Source of the DNA: Gellertiella hungarica
GTDB taxonomy: Bacteria; Pseudomonadota; Alphaproteobacteria; Rhizobiales; Rhizobiaceae
Direction: 5' to 3'
Assembly (NCBI RefSeq): GCF_014197145.1
Contig: NZ_JACIEZ010000003.1
Location: forward strand, 1-64,000
DNA: 64,000 nucleotides
Shown: piece by piece, positions 9,657-17,448 of the stretch
Layout: each line of letters begins with the position of its first letter
Position numbering within the stretch: position 1 is the first letter of the stretch
Notes under the pieces: generated by a model
The model's input: the letters and a program-made list of their open reading frames with translations, nothing else
Databases searched by the model: none
What the model was told of the DNA's origin: nothing
Position numbers and translations under genes: made by a program

Positions 9657-10358
9657 CTAATCCTTGAGCCGCAGCTCGTCGGTCTGCATGTGGAAGGAGG
9701 AAAGCGTCGACAGGAAGCTCATGCCGAGAAGGCTCTGGTCCATGGCGCCGCGGCGGGTGACGAGGGCAGGGATGTTCTGCCGGCGGATGGGCCCGAGATC
9801 GACCATGGAGAGATCGATGGGGGCGGCCGTGGCCTCGCCGTTGGCGGTCAGTACCCGGGTGGAATAGACGAGGTTTTCCGGGATGATGCCGACGGCGACG
9901 GCATCCTCGTAGGTAAGGGTGACGGTGCTGGCACCGGTATCCACCAGCATCGGGATATCCTGCGCATTGACGGTGACGACCGCGGTGAAATGGCCGGAAA
10001 GCCCCCGCGAGAGGATGACTTCGCGGCTGCCGTCCTCGCCGGTGACGGTGATGGCCCGGCCGGGCAGGAGGCCCGCCAGCATCCGCGCGCCGGCGCGCTT
10101 CATGTCCTCGCGGAAGAGGGAGGCGCCGGCAAGCACCAGGATGATCGCCAGCCATATCGACAGATGGCGGGCCGACTGGCCCCAGTTGCGGCGGCTCGCC
10201 AGAATGCCGGCGGCGAGCATGGTGAGGATCGGCAGGAGATAGACGAGCTGGCCCAGCTGCTGCTCGGACAGGCCCATGAGGCGGCTGTCCGGAGCCTTCA
10301 TGAGCAGGATGAGCAATCCCGCCGCGAGAAGGGCAAGGGCAAGCCCGGCGCGCGTCAT
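9657..10358 (-). CDS. Retropepsin-like aspartic protease, TIGR02281 family
   Basis: A 233-residue membrane-anchored clan AA aspartic protease. Two or three N-terminal hydrophobic segments (LALALLAAGLLILLMK, YLLPILTMLAAGIL, WLAIILVLAGAS) are followed from about residue 115 by a single retropepsin-like domain with the catalytic motif VDTGAST and the later beta strand LLGMSFL. Such proteins must dimerise to form an active site. The domain likely faces the periplasm. The start at 10358 overlaps the stop of the upstream DUF1289 gene by ATGA, a pairing I know from other alphaproteobacteria. Targets are unknown. Confidence 0.85.
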   Translation of the reverse strand: MTRAGLALALLAAGLLILLMKAPDSRLMGLSEQQLGQLVYLLPILTMLAAGILASRRNWGQSARHLSIWLAIILVLAGASLFREDMKRAGARMLAGLLPGRAITVTGEDGSREVILSRGLSGHFTAVVTVNAQDIPMLVDTGASTVTLTYEDAVAVGIIPENLVYSTRVLTANGEATAAPIDLSMVDLGPIRRQNIPALVTRRGAMDQSLLGMSFLSTLSSFHMQTDELRLKD

Positions 10359-10576
10359 GCGGAACCGCTCTCCCGCGCCATGCGCTGGCGGCGGGTTTCG
10401 CGGCGCGGCTTGCGCTCCACCGTTTCGAGGCGTGCGGGCAGCGAGGCCATGATCTCGCGCCGCTCGCCATCGGTATAGGTGGTCCAGGCGCCGATTTCGG
10501 CGCGCGTGCGGCCGCAGCCGAAGCAATAGCCGGTCTTCATGTCGATCGAGCAGACGAGAATGCAGGGCGATTCCAT
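10355..10576 (-). CDS. DUF1289 domain protein
   Basis: A 73-residue protein with the DUF1289 pattern: SPCILVCSIDMKTGYCFGCG (four cysteines, probably a metal site), then RTRAEIGAWTTYTDGERREIM. A basic tail (RKPRRETRRQR) follows. Function is unknown; a small zinc- or iron-binding protein is a reasonable inference. It is the first gene of a two-gene operon with the aspartic protease. Confidence 0.85.
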   Translation of the reverse strand: MESPCILVCSIDMKTGYCFGCGRTRAEIGAWTTYTDGERREIMASLPARLETVERKPRRETRRQRMARESGSA

Positions 10577-10624
10577 CGTTCACCTTCGGAGGCTTCGTGC
10601 GCGCGGCTGCGCCTTGATAAGGCC

Positions 10625-11404
10625 TCAGGCCAGAAGCGCAAGCGTTGCGAGCAGCACCATATCAGAAATTTGTTGCGTTGCACCAATCGTATCGCCGGTA
10701 TGGCCGGCAAGACGGCGGCCGATGTGGATGGTAAACAGAAACGTGGCGCCAAACCCCGCAAGAACCGTCACCGCCACCGCCGGCAGCGACAGGACGGGCA
10801 GCGTGAGGAGCAGGAAGGCCGCAAGCCCCGTGCCGACGGCCATGCGCAGCGCCGCACCGGTTGGCACGCCCACCCGCGCCGCCACGCCGTCCGCCTTGGC
10901 GGGAGGCAGGTGCCGCCAGTGCCAGACCATGGCCGACCGGCTGAGGGCCGCCGATCCCGCAAGGGCCAGGGCCGCCGCCGCCGGCGAGGCTTCGGTGATC
11001 AGCGCCGACAGCGCGGAGACCCGGACGAGCAGCGACAGGCCGAGCGCAAGCGCCCCATAGGTGCCGATCCGGCTGTCCTTCATGATCTCGAGCGCGCGCT
11101 CGCGGTTCCTGCCGCCGCCGAGGCCGTCTGCGGTATCGCCAAGACCGTCCTCGTGCAGCGCGCCGGTCAGCAGCACCAGAAGGCCGACGGCGATGGCCGC
11201 GGCGAGCAGCGGCGCCTCGGCATGGCCTGCCAGATAGAGGACCAGCGCCGGCAGCGCCGAAATCACCACCCCCGAGAGGGCAAATCCCTCCGGCGTCTTC
11301 TCCATCCTGCCGTCATCGCCCTCGAAATGATGGCCGGGCACGGGCAGGCGGCTGAGGAAGCCCGTGGAGCGGGCAATGCTGGTGATCAGTTCGCCAAGCG
11401 GCAT
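10625..11404 (-). CDS. cobS: Adenosylcobinamide-GDP ribazoletransferase (cobalamin synthase)
   Basis: Joins adenosylcobinamide-GDP with alpha-ribazole to give adenosylcobalamin, the last assembly step of B12, at the inner membrane. The 259-residue protein shows the CobS signature: TGFLSRLPVPG near the N-terminus, ALHEDGLGDTADGLGGG with its acidic metal-binding residues, and RIGTYGALALGLSLLVR, among several hydrophobic segments. I start at 11404 (MPLGELITSIARSTGF); the longer frame to 11521 adds a non-conserved stretch. It is divergent from cobT with 137 bp between them, and I see no cobalamin riboswitch there. Confidence 0.95.
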   Translation of the reverse strand: MPLGELITSIARSTGFLSRLPVPGHHFEGDDGRMEKTPEGFALSGVVISALPALVLYLAGHAEAPLLAAAIAVGLLVLLTGALHEDGLGDTADGLGGGRNRERALEIMKDSRIGTYGALALGLSLLVRVSALSALITEASPAAAALALAGSAALSRSAMVWHWRHLPPAKADGVAARVGVPTGAALRMAVGTGLAAFLLLTLPVLSLPAVAVTVLAGFGATFLFTIHIGRRLAGHTGDTIGATQQISDMVLLATLALLA

Positions 11405-11541
11405 GGCGGCATTTTCCTTCGAGAGGCGGGGAGACTGCGACAGCGAAAGCCGCTTTTGCGGTTGTTTGGCGCGCGCGCCCCGATTAAGACACGGAGCCAG
11501 AAAAACCTCATTCCCGTGCAAATTACAAGGAAGCCTCTTCC

Positions 11542-12558
11542 ATGAGCCTCACCGGTCTGCCCTTCGACGATTTCCGTGCCCTGATCAAGGACCTGCCGGG
11601 TCCGAACCCGGTGGCGCTCGCGGCGGCGCGCGACCGGGACAGCCAGCTGACCAAGCCGCCGGGTGCGCTCGGCCGTCTGGAGGAGATCGCCTTCTGGCTT
11701 GCCGCCTGGACCGGCCGTGCGCCTGCGGTCACCCGTCCGCTGGTCGCGATCTTCGCCGGCAACCACGGCGTCGTCCGGCAGGGCGTCACGCCCTGGCCGT
11801 CCGACATCACCAAGCAGATGGTGGCGAACTTTTCCGCCGGCGGGGCGGCGATCAACCAGATCTGCCTCACCTACGATCTCGGCCTGAAGGTCTTCGATCT
11901 CGCGCTCGACATCCCGACCGGCGACATCACCTGCGAGCCGGCGCTTTCCGAGCGCGACTGCGCCGCCACCATGGCCTTCGGCATGGAGGCGATTGCCGGC
12001 GGCACCGATCTGCTGGCGATCGGCGAGATGGGCATCGGCAACACCACCATCGCGGCGGCGATCAACCTCGCGCTCTATGGCGGTACGGCGGAAGAGTGGG
12101 TCGGCCCGGGCACGGGCTCGCAGGGCGAGTTCCTGGAGCGCAAGATCAGGGCGGTGGAAGCCGCGGTCGAGTTCCACAAGGATCACCTCCACGATCCGCT
12201 GGAGATCATGCGCCGCGTCGGCGGCCGCGAGATTGCCGCCATGGCCGGCGCCATACTCGCCGCCCGCATGCAGAAGATCCCGGTGCTGATCGACGGCTAT
12301 GTGGCGACCGCTGCCGCGGCCATCCTGAAGGCGGCCAATCCGTCCGCGCTCGATCACTGCCTGATCGGCCACGTTTCGGGCGAGCCCGGCCACCTGAAGG
12401 CCATCGAGAAGCTCGGCAAGACGCCGCTCCTGGCGCTCGGCATGAAGCTGGGCGAGGGCACCGGCGCCGCCATGGCCGCCGGCATCGTCAAGGCCGCCGC
12501 CGCCTGCCATTCCGGCATGGCGACCTTTGCCAGCGCCGGTGTTTCCACCAAGGACTGA
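11542..12558 (+). CDS. cobT: Nicotinate-nucleotide--dimethylbenzimidazole phosphoribosyltransferase
   Basis: Activates the lower-ligand base 5,6-dimethylbenzimidazole by transferring phosphoribose from nicotinate mononucleotide, giving alpha-ribazole phosphate. The 338-residue length is typical. Family motifs are TKPPGALGRLEEIAFWLA, FAGNHGVVRQGVTPWPSD, FSAGGAAINQIC, GEMGIGNTTIAAA and the C-terminal KLGEGTGAA with the catalytic glutamate. It faces cobS across a short divergent promoter region. The base it uses is made by BluB, encoded near 59.2 kb. Confidence 0.96.
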   Translation: MSLTGLPFDDFRALIKDLPGPNPVALAAARDRDSQLTKPPGALGRLEEIAFWLAAWTGRAPAVTRPLVAIFAGNHGVVRQGVTPWPSDITKQMVANFSAGGAAINQICLTYDLGLKVFDLALDIPTGDITCEPALSERDCAATMAFGMEAIAGGTDLLAIGEMGIGNTTIAAAINLALYGGTAEEWVGPGTGSQGEFLERKIRAVEAAVEFHKDHLHDPLEIMRRVGGREIAAMAGAILAARMQKIPVLIDGYVATAAAAILKAANPSALDHCLIGHVSGEPGHLKAIEKLGKTPLLALGMKLGEGTGAAMAAGIVKAAAACHSGMATFASAGVSTKD

Positions 12559-12692
12559 GGCGAGCCCGCGCCCCGGCAAACGAGGCGCGCCGTCATAGAT
12601 AGGCCGCAAAGCTTCTGCTAGACGGACGCCGGCAAAGCTTCCCGCGCATGACTCGCGCGGGAGGCGCATCGGCGCGACAGGAGGCCCTCGGC

Positions 12693-14309
12693 ATGCGCAT
12701 CTGGAGACCCGTCATCGGCAGCAGGACCGCAGCCTTGCTGGTCGGGATCTTTATCCTTGCCACCTGCAACCGGACCTTCTGGCCGATGCTGGTGGAGAGC
12801 TTCGGCGGCTTCACGCCCGTCGCCATCACCTTCGGCCTGTCGGTCTCGCTGCTGCTCCTGACCTTCTTCGTCGCGATTTCGGCGAAATACGTGTTCAAGC
12901 CGCTGGCGATCCTCTGCCTGCTGACGGCGGCCGGCGCCTCCTACTTCACCGATACCTTTGGCACGATCATCAACGAGCAGATGATCGACAGCGCCATGAC
13001 CACCAACCAGCGCGAGGCGGGCGCGCTGATCAGCACGCGCTTCCTCGTCCACTTCTTCCTTCATGGCATCCTGCCGGTGCTGCTTCTCTTGTGGGCGAGG
13101 GTGCGGCACGAAACCTTCGGCACCAAGCTGCGGAACAATTCGAAGCTCATCGTTCCCATGCTGCTGGCGACCGGGGCGATGGTGTATCTTCACATCGGCT
13201 CCTACATCGTCACCATCCGCCAGAACAACCTGATGATGCAGACGCTGAACCCGGTCGCGCCCCTTGCAGCCGCCTACAACTATGCCAATACCCAGCTGAC
13301 CCATGCGAATGTGGAGGTCCAGCCGCTCGGGACCGATGCCAAACGCGGCCCGGTCGCGACCGCCGCGCAGAAGCCGCTCGTGACGATCCTGGTGGCCGGC
13401 GAGACCGCGCGCGGCATGAACTTCTCGCTGAACGGCTATGACCGGGAAACCAACCCGAAGCTGAAGCAGCTGGACATCGTGAACTTCACCGACGTGACGA
13501 GCTGCGGCACCGACACCGCGACCTCGCTGCCCTGCATGTTCTCCGTCTATCCGCGCAAGGACTATTCCGAGGGCAAGGCGAAATCCACCCAGAACCTGCT
13601 CGACGTCTTCGGCCATGCGGGCGTCGCCACCCTGTGGTGGGACAACAATACCGGCAGCAAGGGCATTGCCGACCGCACCAGCTACGTGCCCTTCATGGAC
13701 ACCAAGGACCCCGTGCTCTGCCCCGACGACGAGTGCCGCGACACGGTGTTCCTGAAGAAGCTCGAGGAAACCCTTGCCGGGGTGACGAAGGATACGGTCA
13801 TCGTGCTGCACCAGATCGGCAGCCACGGCCCGGCCTATTACCGCCGCTACACCGAGACGGAGCGCCTGTTCCAGCCCGACTGCCGCACGCCGGACCTGCC
13901 GAAATGCAGCCTCGAGGAGGTGCGCAATGCCTATGACAATTCCATCGTCGCCACCGATGCCTTCCTCGCGGCCGTGATCGATCTTCTGAAGGCCCATGAC
14001 GACAGGATCAGCAGCGCCATGCTCTATGCCTCGGACCATGGGGAATCGCTCGGCGAGAACGGGATCTTCCTGCACGGGGCGCCCTATGCCTTCGCGCCGA
14101 AGGAGCAGACCCACGTGCCGATGATCGCCTGGTTCTCGCCCGCCTACCGGCAGCTCACCGGCCTCGATGCGTCCTGTCTTGCGAAAGGGACCGCGAATCC
14201 CTATTCCCATGACAAGTGGTTCCACACGGCGCTGGGCATGATGAATGTGGTGACATCGGTCTATGACCGGGATCTCGACATCTTCGCCGCCTGCCGTGCG
14301 AAAGGCTGA
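12693..14309 (+). CDS. Lipid A phosphoethanolamine transferase, EptA-like
   Basis: A 538-residue inner-membrane enzyme of the sulfatase/alkaline phosphatase superfamily. About five N-terminal membrane segments are followed by a periplasmic catalytic domain beginning near VTILVAGETARGMNFSLNGY. The nucleophile is probably Thr273 in SCGTDTATSLPCMFS; metal-ligand motifs are HQIGSHGPAYY and YASDHGESLGENGIFLHG. The start at 12693 follows a strong AGGAGG sequence; an in-frame ATG at 12648 lacks one. The dgkA gene begins 2 bp after the stop. The likely reaction moves phosphoethanolamine from phosphatidylethanolamine to lipid A or core sugars and leaves diacylglycerol. The acceptor is inferred. Confidence 0.9.
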   Translation: MRIWRPVIGSRTAALLVGIFILATCNRTFWPMLVESFGGFTPVAITFGLSVSLLLLTFFVAISAKYVFKPLAILCLLTAAGASYFTDTFGTIINEQMIDSAMTTNQREAGALISTRFLVHFFLHGILPVLLLLWARVRHETFGTKLRNNSKLIVPMLLATGAMVYLHIGSYIVTIRQNNLMMQTLNPVAPLAAAYNYANTQLTHANVEVQPLGTDAKRGPVATAAQKPLVTILVAGETARGMNFSLNGYDRETNPKLKQLDIVNFTDVTSCGTDTATSLPCMFSVYPRKDYSEGKAKSTQNLLDVFGHAGVATLWWDNNTGSKGIADRTSYVPFMDTKDPVLCPDDECRDTVFLKKLEETLAGVTKDTVIVLHQIGSHGPAYYRRYTETERLFQPDCRTPDLPKCSLEEVRNAYDNSIVATDAFLAAVIDLLKAHDDRISSAMLYASDHGESLGENGIFLHGAPYAFAPKEQTHVPMIAWFSPAYRQLTGLDASCLAKGTANPYSHDKWFHTALGMMNVVTSVYDRDLDIFAACRAKG

Positions 14310-14311
14310 CG

Positions 14312-14689
14312 ATGAGCAACACGTTCGAAAAGCAGACGGGCATCCGCCACTTCATCGCCGCCGCGGGCTATTCGCTCGGCGGCTTCCGGCGCCTTCTCGG
14401 CGAAAGCGCCTTCCGCCAGGAAGCGCTGGCCTTCCTCGCCGGCATCGTGCTGCTGCCGCTCTTCGGCGCCGGCTTCACGCAGATGCTGGTCTTCGTCGCG
14501 CTGATGCTGCTGCTCTTCGCCTTCGAGGCGATCAACACTGCCATCGAGGAAATCGTCGACCGCGTCTCCCCCGAATATTCCCTTGCCGCCAAACACGCCA
14601 AGGACCTCGGCTCCTTCGCCTGCATGTGCCTCATCGTGCTGAACGGGGGTTATGTGCTGTATACGCTCTACGGACTGTGGTTCGGGTGA
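14312..14689 (+). CDS. dgkA: Diacylglycerol kinase
   Basis: A 125-residue trimeric inner-membrane kinase that phosphorylates diacylglycerol to phosphatidic acid. It has the family pattern of an amphipathic N-terminus (GYSLGGFRRLLGESAFRQE), three membrane segments and the catalytic stretch EAINTAIEEIVDRVSPEYS with HAKDLGSFA after it. It sits 2 bp behind the phosphoethanolamine transferase gene; co-transcription makes sense because the transferase releases diacylglycerol. After its stop the base composition changes sharply into the AT-rich island. Confidence 0.95.
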   Translation: MSNTFEKQTGIRHFIAAAGYSLGGFRRLLGESAFRQEALAFLAGIVLLPLFGAGFTQMLVFVALMLLLFAFEAINTAIEEIVDRVSPEYSLAAKHAKDLGSFACMCLIVLNGGYVLYTLYGLWFG

Positions 14690-14890
14690 GGCGAGGCGGG
14701 GCGGGTGGGCCGACGCCAGAACGGCGGCTCTTCCAATGCACTGCACCGAAGCAGACAAAACCTTTGCAACAAAGTCAGTGACGGGCGATCACAAACAATC
14801 CGACGGTTGATAACGAATAGCTCGTAAACACATTTGAACAGACATCAGTAAGGCTCAAATTGTTCGGACCAGCACTTCCACTCTCGCATC

Positions 14891-17236
14891 TCAGCTCTTT
14901 TTGATCTCCACGACAGCGAAATCGATTCCGGACGCAGCCGCTTCAAGAGATCGTAAACTGGTTGGCACTTCAAACGTAAACTTAAGCTGATTGCCACCAT
15001 GTACCGTGCCGGTGAAGTTTTCATCAACGTGAGCAAAGGTCATGGCCTTACTCTTGGCCTTGAATAACGCGTCAGATAGATCTCTGCCTCTTGTAACTCG
15101 ATTACTGGTCTCTTTTAATGTGTGTCGAAGAACGCAAGTAATAACGCGACCGTCTGTGTGCATTTCAAGCGAGGTTCCAGCTGGAGATGTGTAGGTAGCC
15201 ATCCTCATATTCATGTCGAAGTTTGCGTTAGAGACTGACGGTGAAATTCTACTAAGTATTTCAATGATGACAGAGTCGGCATCAAAAGGATATACGCCCT
15301 CACATATTCCTACCAATATTTTAAGAGAATCAATGAAGTCAGGGAGCTTCGGACGGTTTGTTTGTACTTCACTTGTCGCCCGGAAAACCAAATCTTCAAA
15401 TAAGTATTTAGTAGATCTCCAATTCTTGCTAAATAAATTCGCGCTGGCGGCCTTGAGGCGCGCACCCCAGTCGACACGGCTAGATGCATTAGCAAGTGGG
15501 ATCTCGCCAGAGACCATAAAGTAAAGAAGCATTGCTATGCCATACACATCAACCAATGCGGAGCGATTACTATATCTAGATTTAGCATCGATCTGTTCCG
15601 GAGCTAGAAAACCAAGGGCTTGCGACGCATTCATGTAAAATTCTGCGCCCGATGCGCCCTTGAACCAGGAGAGGTCGAAATCGAGTACTCTGATATCATT
15701 CTCTGTAACACCCTCCCAATATTCGCCCGTAATCATTATGTTGCTTGGTCTAAGATCTCTATGTAAAATAATTCTCTCGTGGGAGTGACACTCAAATATA
15801 ATTTTTGCGATCCATAAGCATATATTTAGCTTATCCAGCGCAGAACGAGCCAAGCCATCATTTATATATTTATGAAGGTCAATTCCTTGAACGTATTCCA
15901 TAATTATGCTTGGAGGTAGCTCCGAGGCATCTAGTATCTTTACGATTCCCCGGATGCCGCTTTGACTAAGAAAACGCATTGAATCGACGCCACGCCGGAA
16001 GCTGTTGAGCATAGCATCATCGTCGCGCACTTCCATATGAGCTACCTTTACGGCGATTGAGTTATCGGACGCGTCGAAAGCTTGGTAGACGCGTCCAAAG
16101 TTACCACGGCCAAGCTCAGCCTGTATTCTATTTCCCAGCCAGTACTGATTGGCATCGTTCGGGTTTACTCTAGTAGATATATGGATAGCCGTGTCATAAA
16201 GTTTGCAGAAATTTCTGTATGCGACGTAGTCGAATTCTCCGTTTTCTTGATAGAATTTCTTGGTAGCGGCCGATAGGTGTTTCCTTATAGTGTCTGGTTC
16301 TAGTTTTACAATTTCGTTCGGTGACGGAATGTCATCCTCTGGGGCCTTTACCGAGAAAACTGGATCAACTTTTTCTTCGGGAGACCTTGATTTTGTTAGC
16401 GTTAATACTAGTTCCCGAAACCCTTCTTCCCAGGATTTGTCCTCACCAGTATAGACGATGTTTAGAGGTAATTGCTTTATCAGATTTAGGTCTTCTTTCG
16501 ACTGTTGCTTCTTAATCAAGAAGTAGTCACCGGTAACAAATCCAACTTTTCTGAGGTAGCTCAACTGACCCGAAACTGTAAGATCGTCTACACTTACACC
16601 ATAGAATAAAACTAAGTTATGCGCGAACATACTCTTTAAGAACTCGAGGTAGGACTCTTGCTCTAGGAGGTTCTCTCTCTCTTCGTTTGTCAGAATCCAT
16701 GATCTTGGAGTGTCTACGTTTCCATGTAGATCGACAATTAGTGGACGCCCATCGCCTAAACTGATCCGGCTGTTTGGCGCATCTATGCCTAGAAGGTGAT
16801 TCTGCAGCCTTCCCGTTTTCCTCTGCACATAGGAAGTGTTTGCAAAATTATCGAGGTTAAAGGAAAGTAAAGCGTTAGGTTCTAGCTTCCAGACCTCTTT
16901 GTAGAATGTCGGTATGAAATTGCTATCAACATTTAGGTTGTTGCGCACCGCCACTTCGAAATGTTCCCCCATGATCTCCTTGAGGCGAGACATTCGATGC
17001 CAGTTAACAGGTAAACTTTTAATCTGTGAGTTTAATTCATCTGCTAATTTATGTCCAATATCAGTTTTAGCAATATCAAGATAGGAATCTTTAATCCGTA
17101 CCACCAATTCGTCCCAAGTCGGCAGACCGCATTCCCGGGAAGCCCCAGCTCCACAAAAAATGACTAGACGTTTTGTTTTCTCTGAATAGACCTTTGCGAG
17201 GCGTTTAAATGAGGGCTGTTGCTCAAGTTGGCTCAT
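14891..17236 (-). CDS. SIR2 domain fused to a Ser/Thr protein kinase (putative defence protein)
   Basis: A 781-residue three-part protein. Residues about 1-290 are a SIR2-family NAD-binding domain: FCGAGAS (27-33), FNLDN (126-130), the catalytic-type His171 in DLHGN, and FYGVSVDD (211-218). Residues about 368-645 are a protein kinase with glycine loop LGRGNFGRVY, Lys397 in IAVKVAH, HRDLRPSN (492-499), DFD in place of DFG (519-521) and LAPEQ. The last 130 residues match nothing I recognise. The gene is visibly AT-rich: line 15721-15780 has 21 G/C of 60, against 34 of 60 in dgkA. It stands alone, with an AGGAAA ribosome-binding sequence and a small CGCGC/GCGCG inverted repeat (17262-17277) before the start. 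SIR2 domains in ThsA and DSR proteins deplete NAD during phage infection; a similar role here is inference. Horizontal acquisition is likely. Confidence 0.85.
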   Translation of the reverse strand: MSQLEQQPSFKRLAKVYSEKTKRLVIFCGAGASRECGLPTWDELVVRIKDSYLDIAKTDIGHKLADELNSQIKSLPVNWHRMSRLKEIMGEHFEVAVRNNLNVDSNFIPTFYKEVWKLEPNALLSFNLDNFANTSYVQRKTGRLQNHLLGIDAPNSRISLGDGRPLIVDLHGNVDTPRSWILTNEERENLLEQESYLEFLKSMFAHNLVLFYGVSVDDLTVSGQLSYLRKVGFVTGDYFLIKKQQSKEDLNLIKQLPLNIVYTGEDKSWEEGFRELVLTLTKSRSPEEKVDPVFSVKAPEDDIPSPNEIVKLEPDTIRKHLSAATKKFYQENGEFDYVAYRNFCKLYDTAIHISTRVNPNDANQYWLGNRIQAELGRGNFGRVYQAFDASDNSIAVKVAHMEVRDDDAMLNSFRRGVDSMRFLSQSGIRGIVKILDASELPPSIIMEYVQGIDLHKYINDGLARSALDKLNICLWIAKIIFECHSHERIILHRDLRPSNIMITGEYWEGVTENDIRVLDFDLSWFKGASGAEFYMNASQALGFLAPEQIDAKSRYSNRSALVDVYGIAMLLYFMVSGEIPLANASSRVDWGARLKAASANLFSKNWRSTKYLFEDLVFRATSEVQTNRPKLPDFIDSLKILVGICEGVYPFDADSVIIEILSRISPSVSNANFDMNMRMATYTSPAGTSLEMHTDGRVITCVLRHTLKETSNRVTRGRDLSDALFKAKSKAMTFAHVDENFTGTVHGGNQLKFTFEVPTSLRSLEAAASGIDFAVVEIKKS

Positions 17237-17448
17237 TATACCATTTTCCTAGTGGTTGCTTCGCGCTATTTTGCGCGTCTCGCGGGTTAGTGCAAGCGTC
17301 CATGGTTTAGGGCGACGAGGTCTTCTTGATTTTTCGTTGATACGAATTTCGATACATCTGCTTTAGGCAAATCTTGTGGCCGAAAGGAATGTCCGAAACG
17401 ACGGCATAAACCATCCCCTCCGCCACCCCGCCTGCTACCCGCACACCC

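Noticed and set aside
11405-11541. Cobalamin riboswitch between cobS and cobT
   Set aside because: The gap is only 137 bp and has no B12 box or other conserved riboswitch block.
14690-17448. Prophage or integrative element around the SIR2-kinase gene
   Set aside because: No integrase, structural gene, tRNA or att-like repeat was found; only one foreign-looking gene is present.
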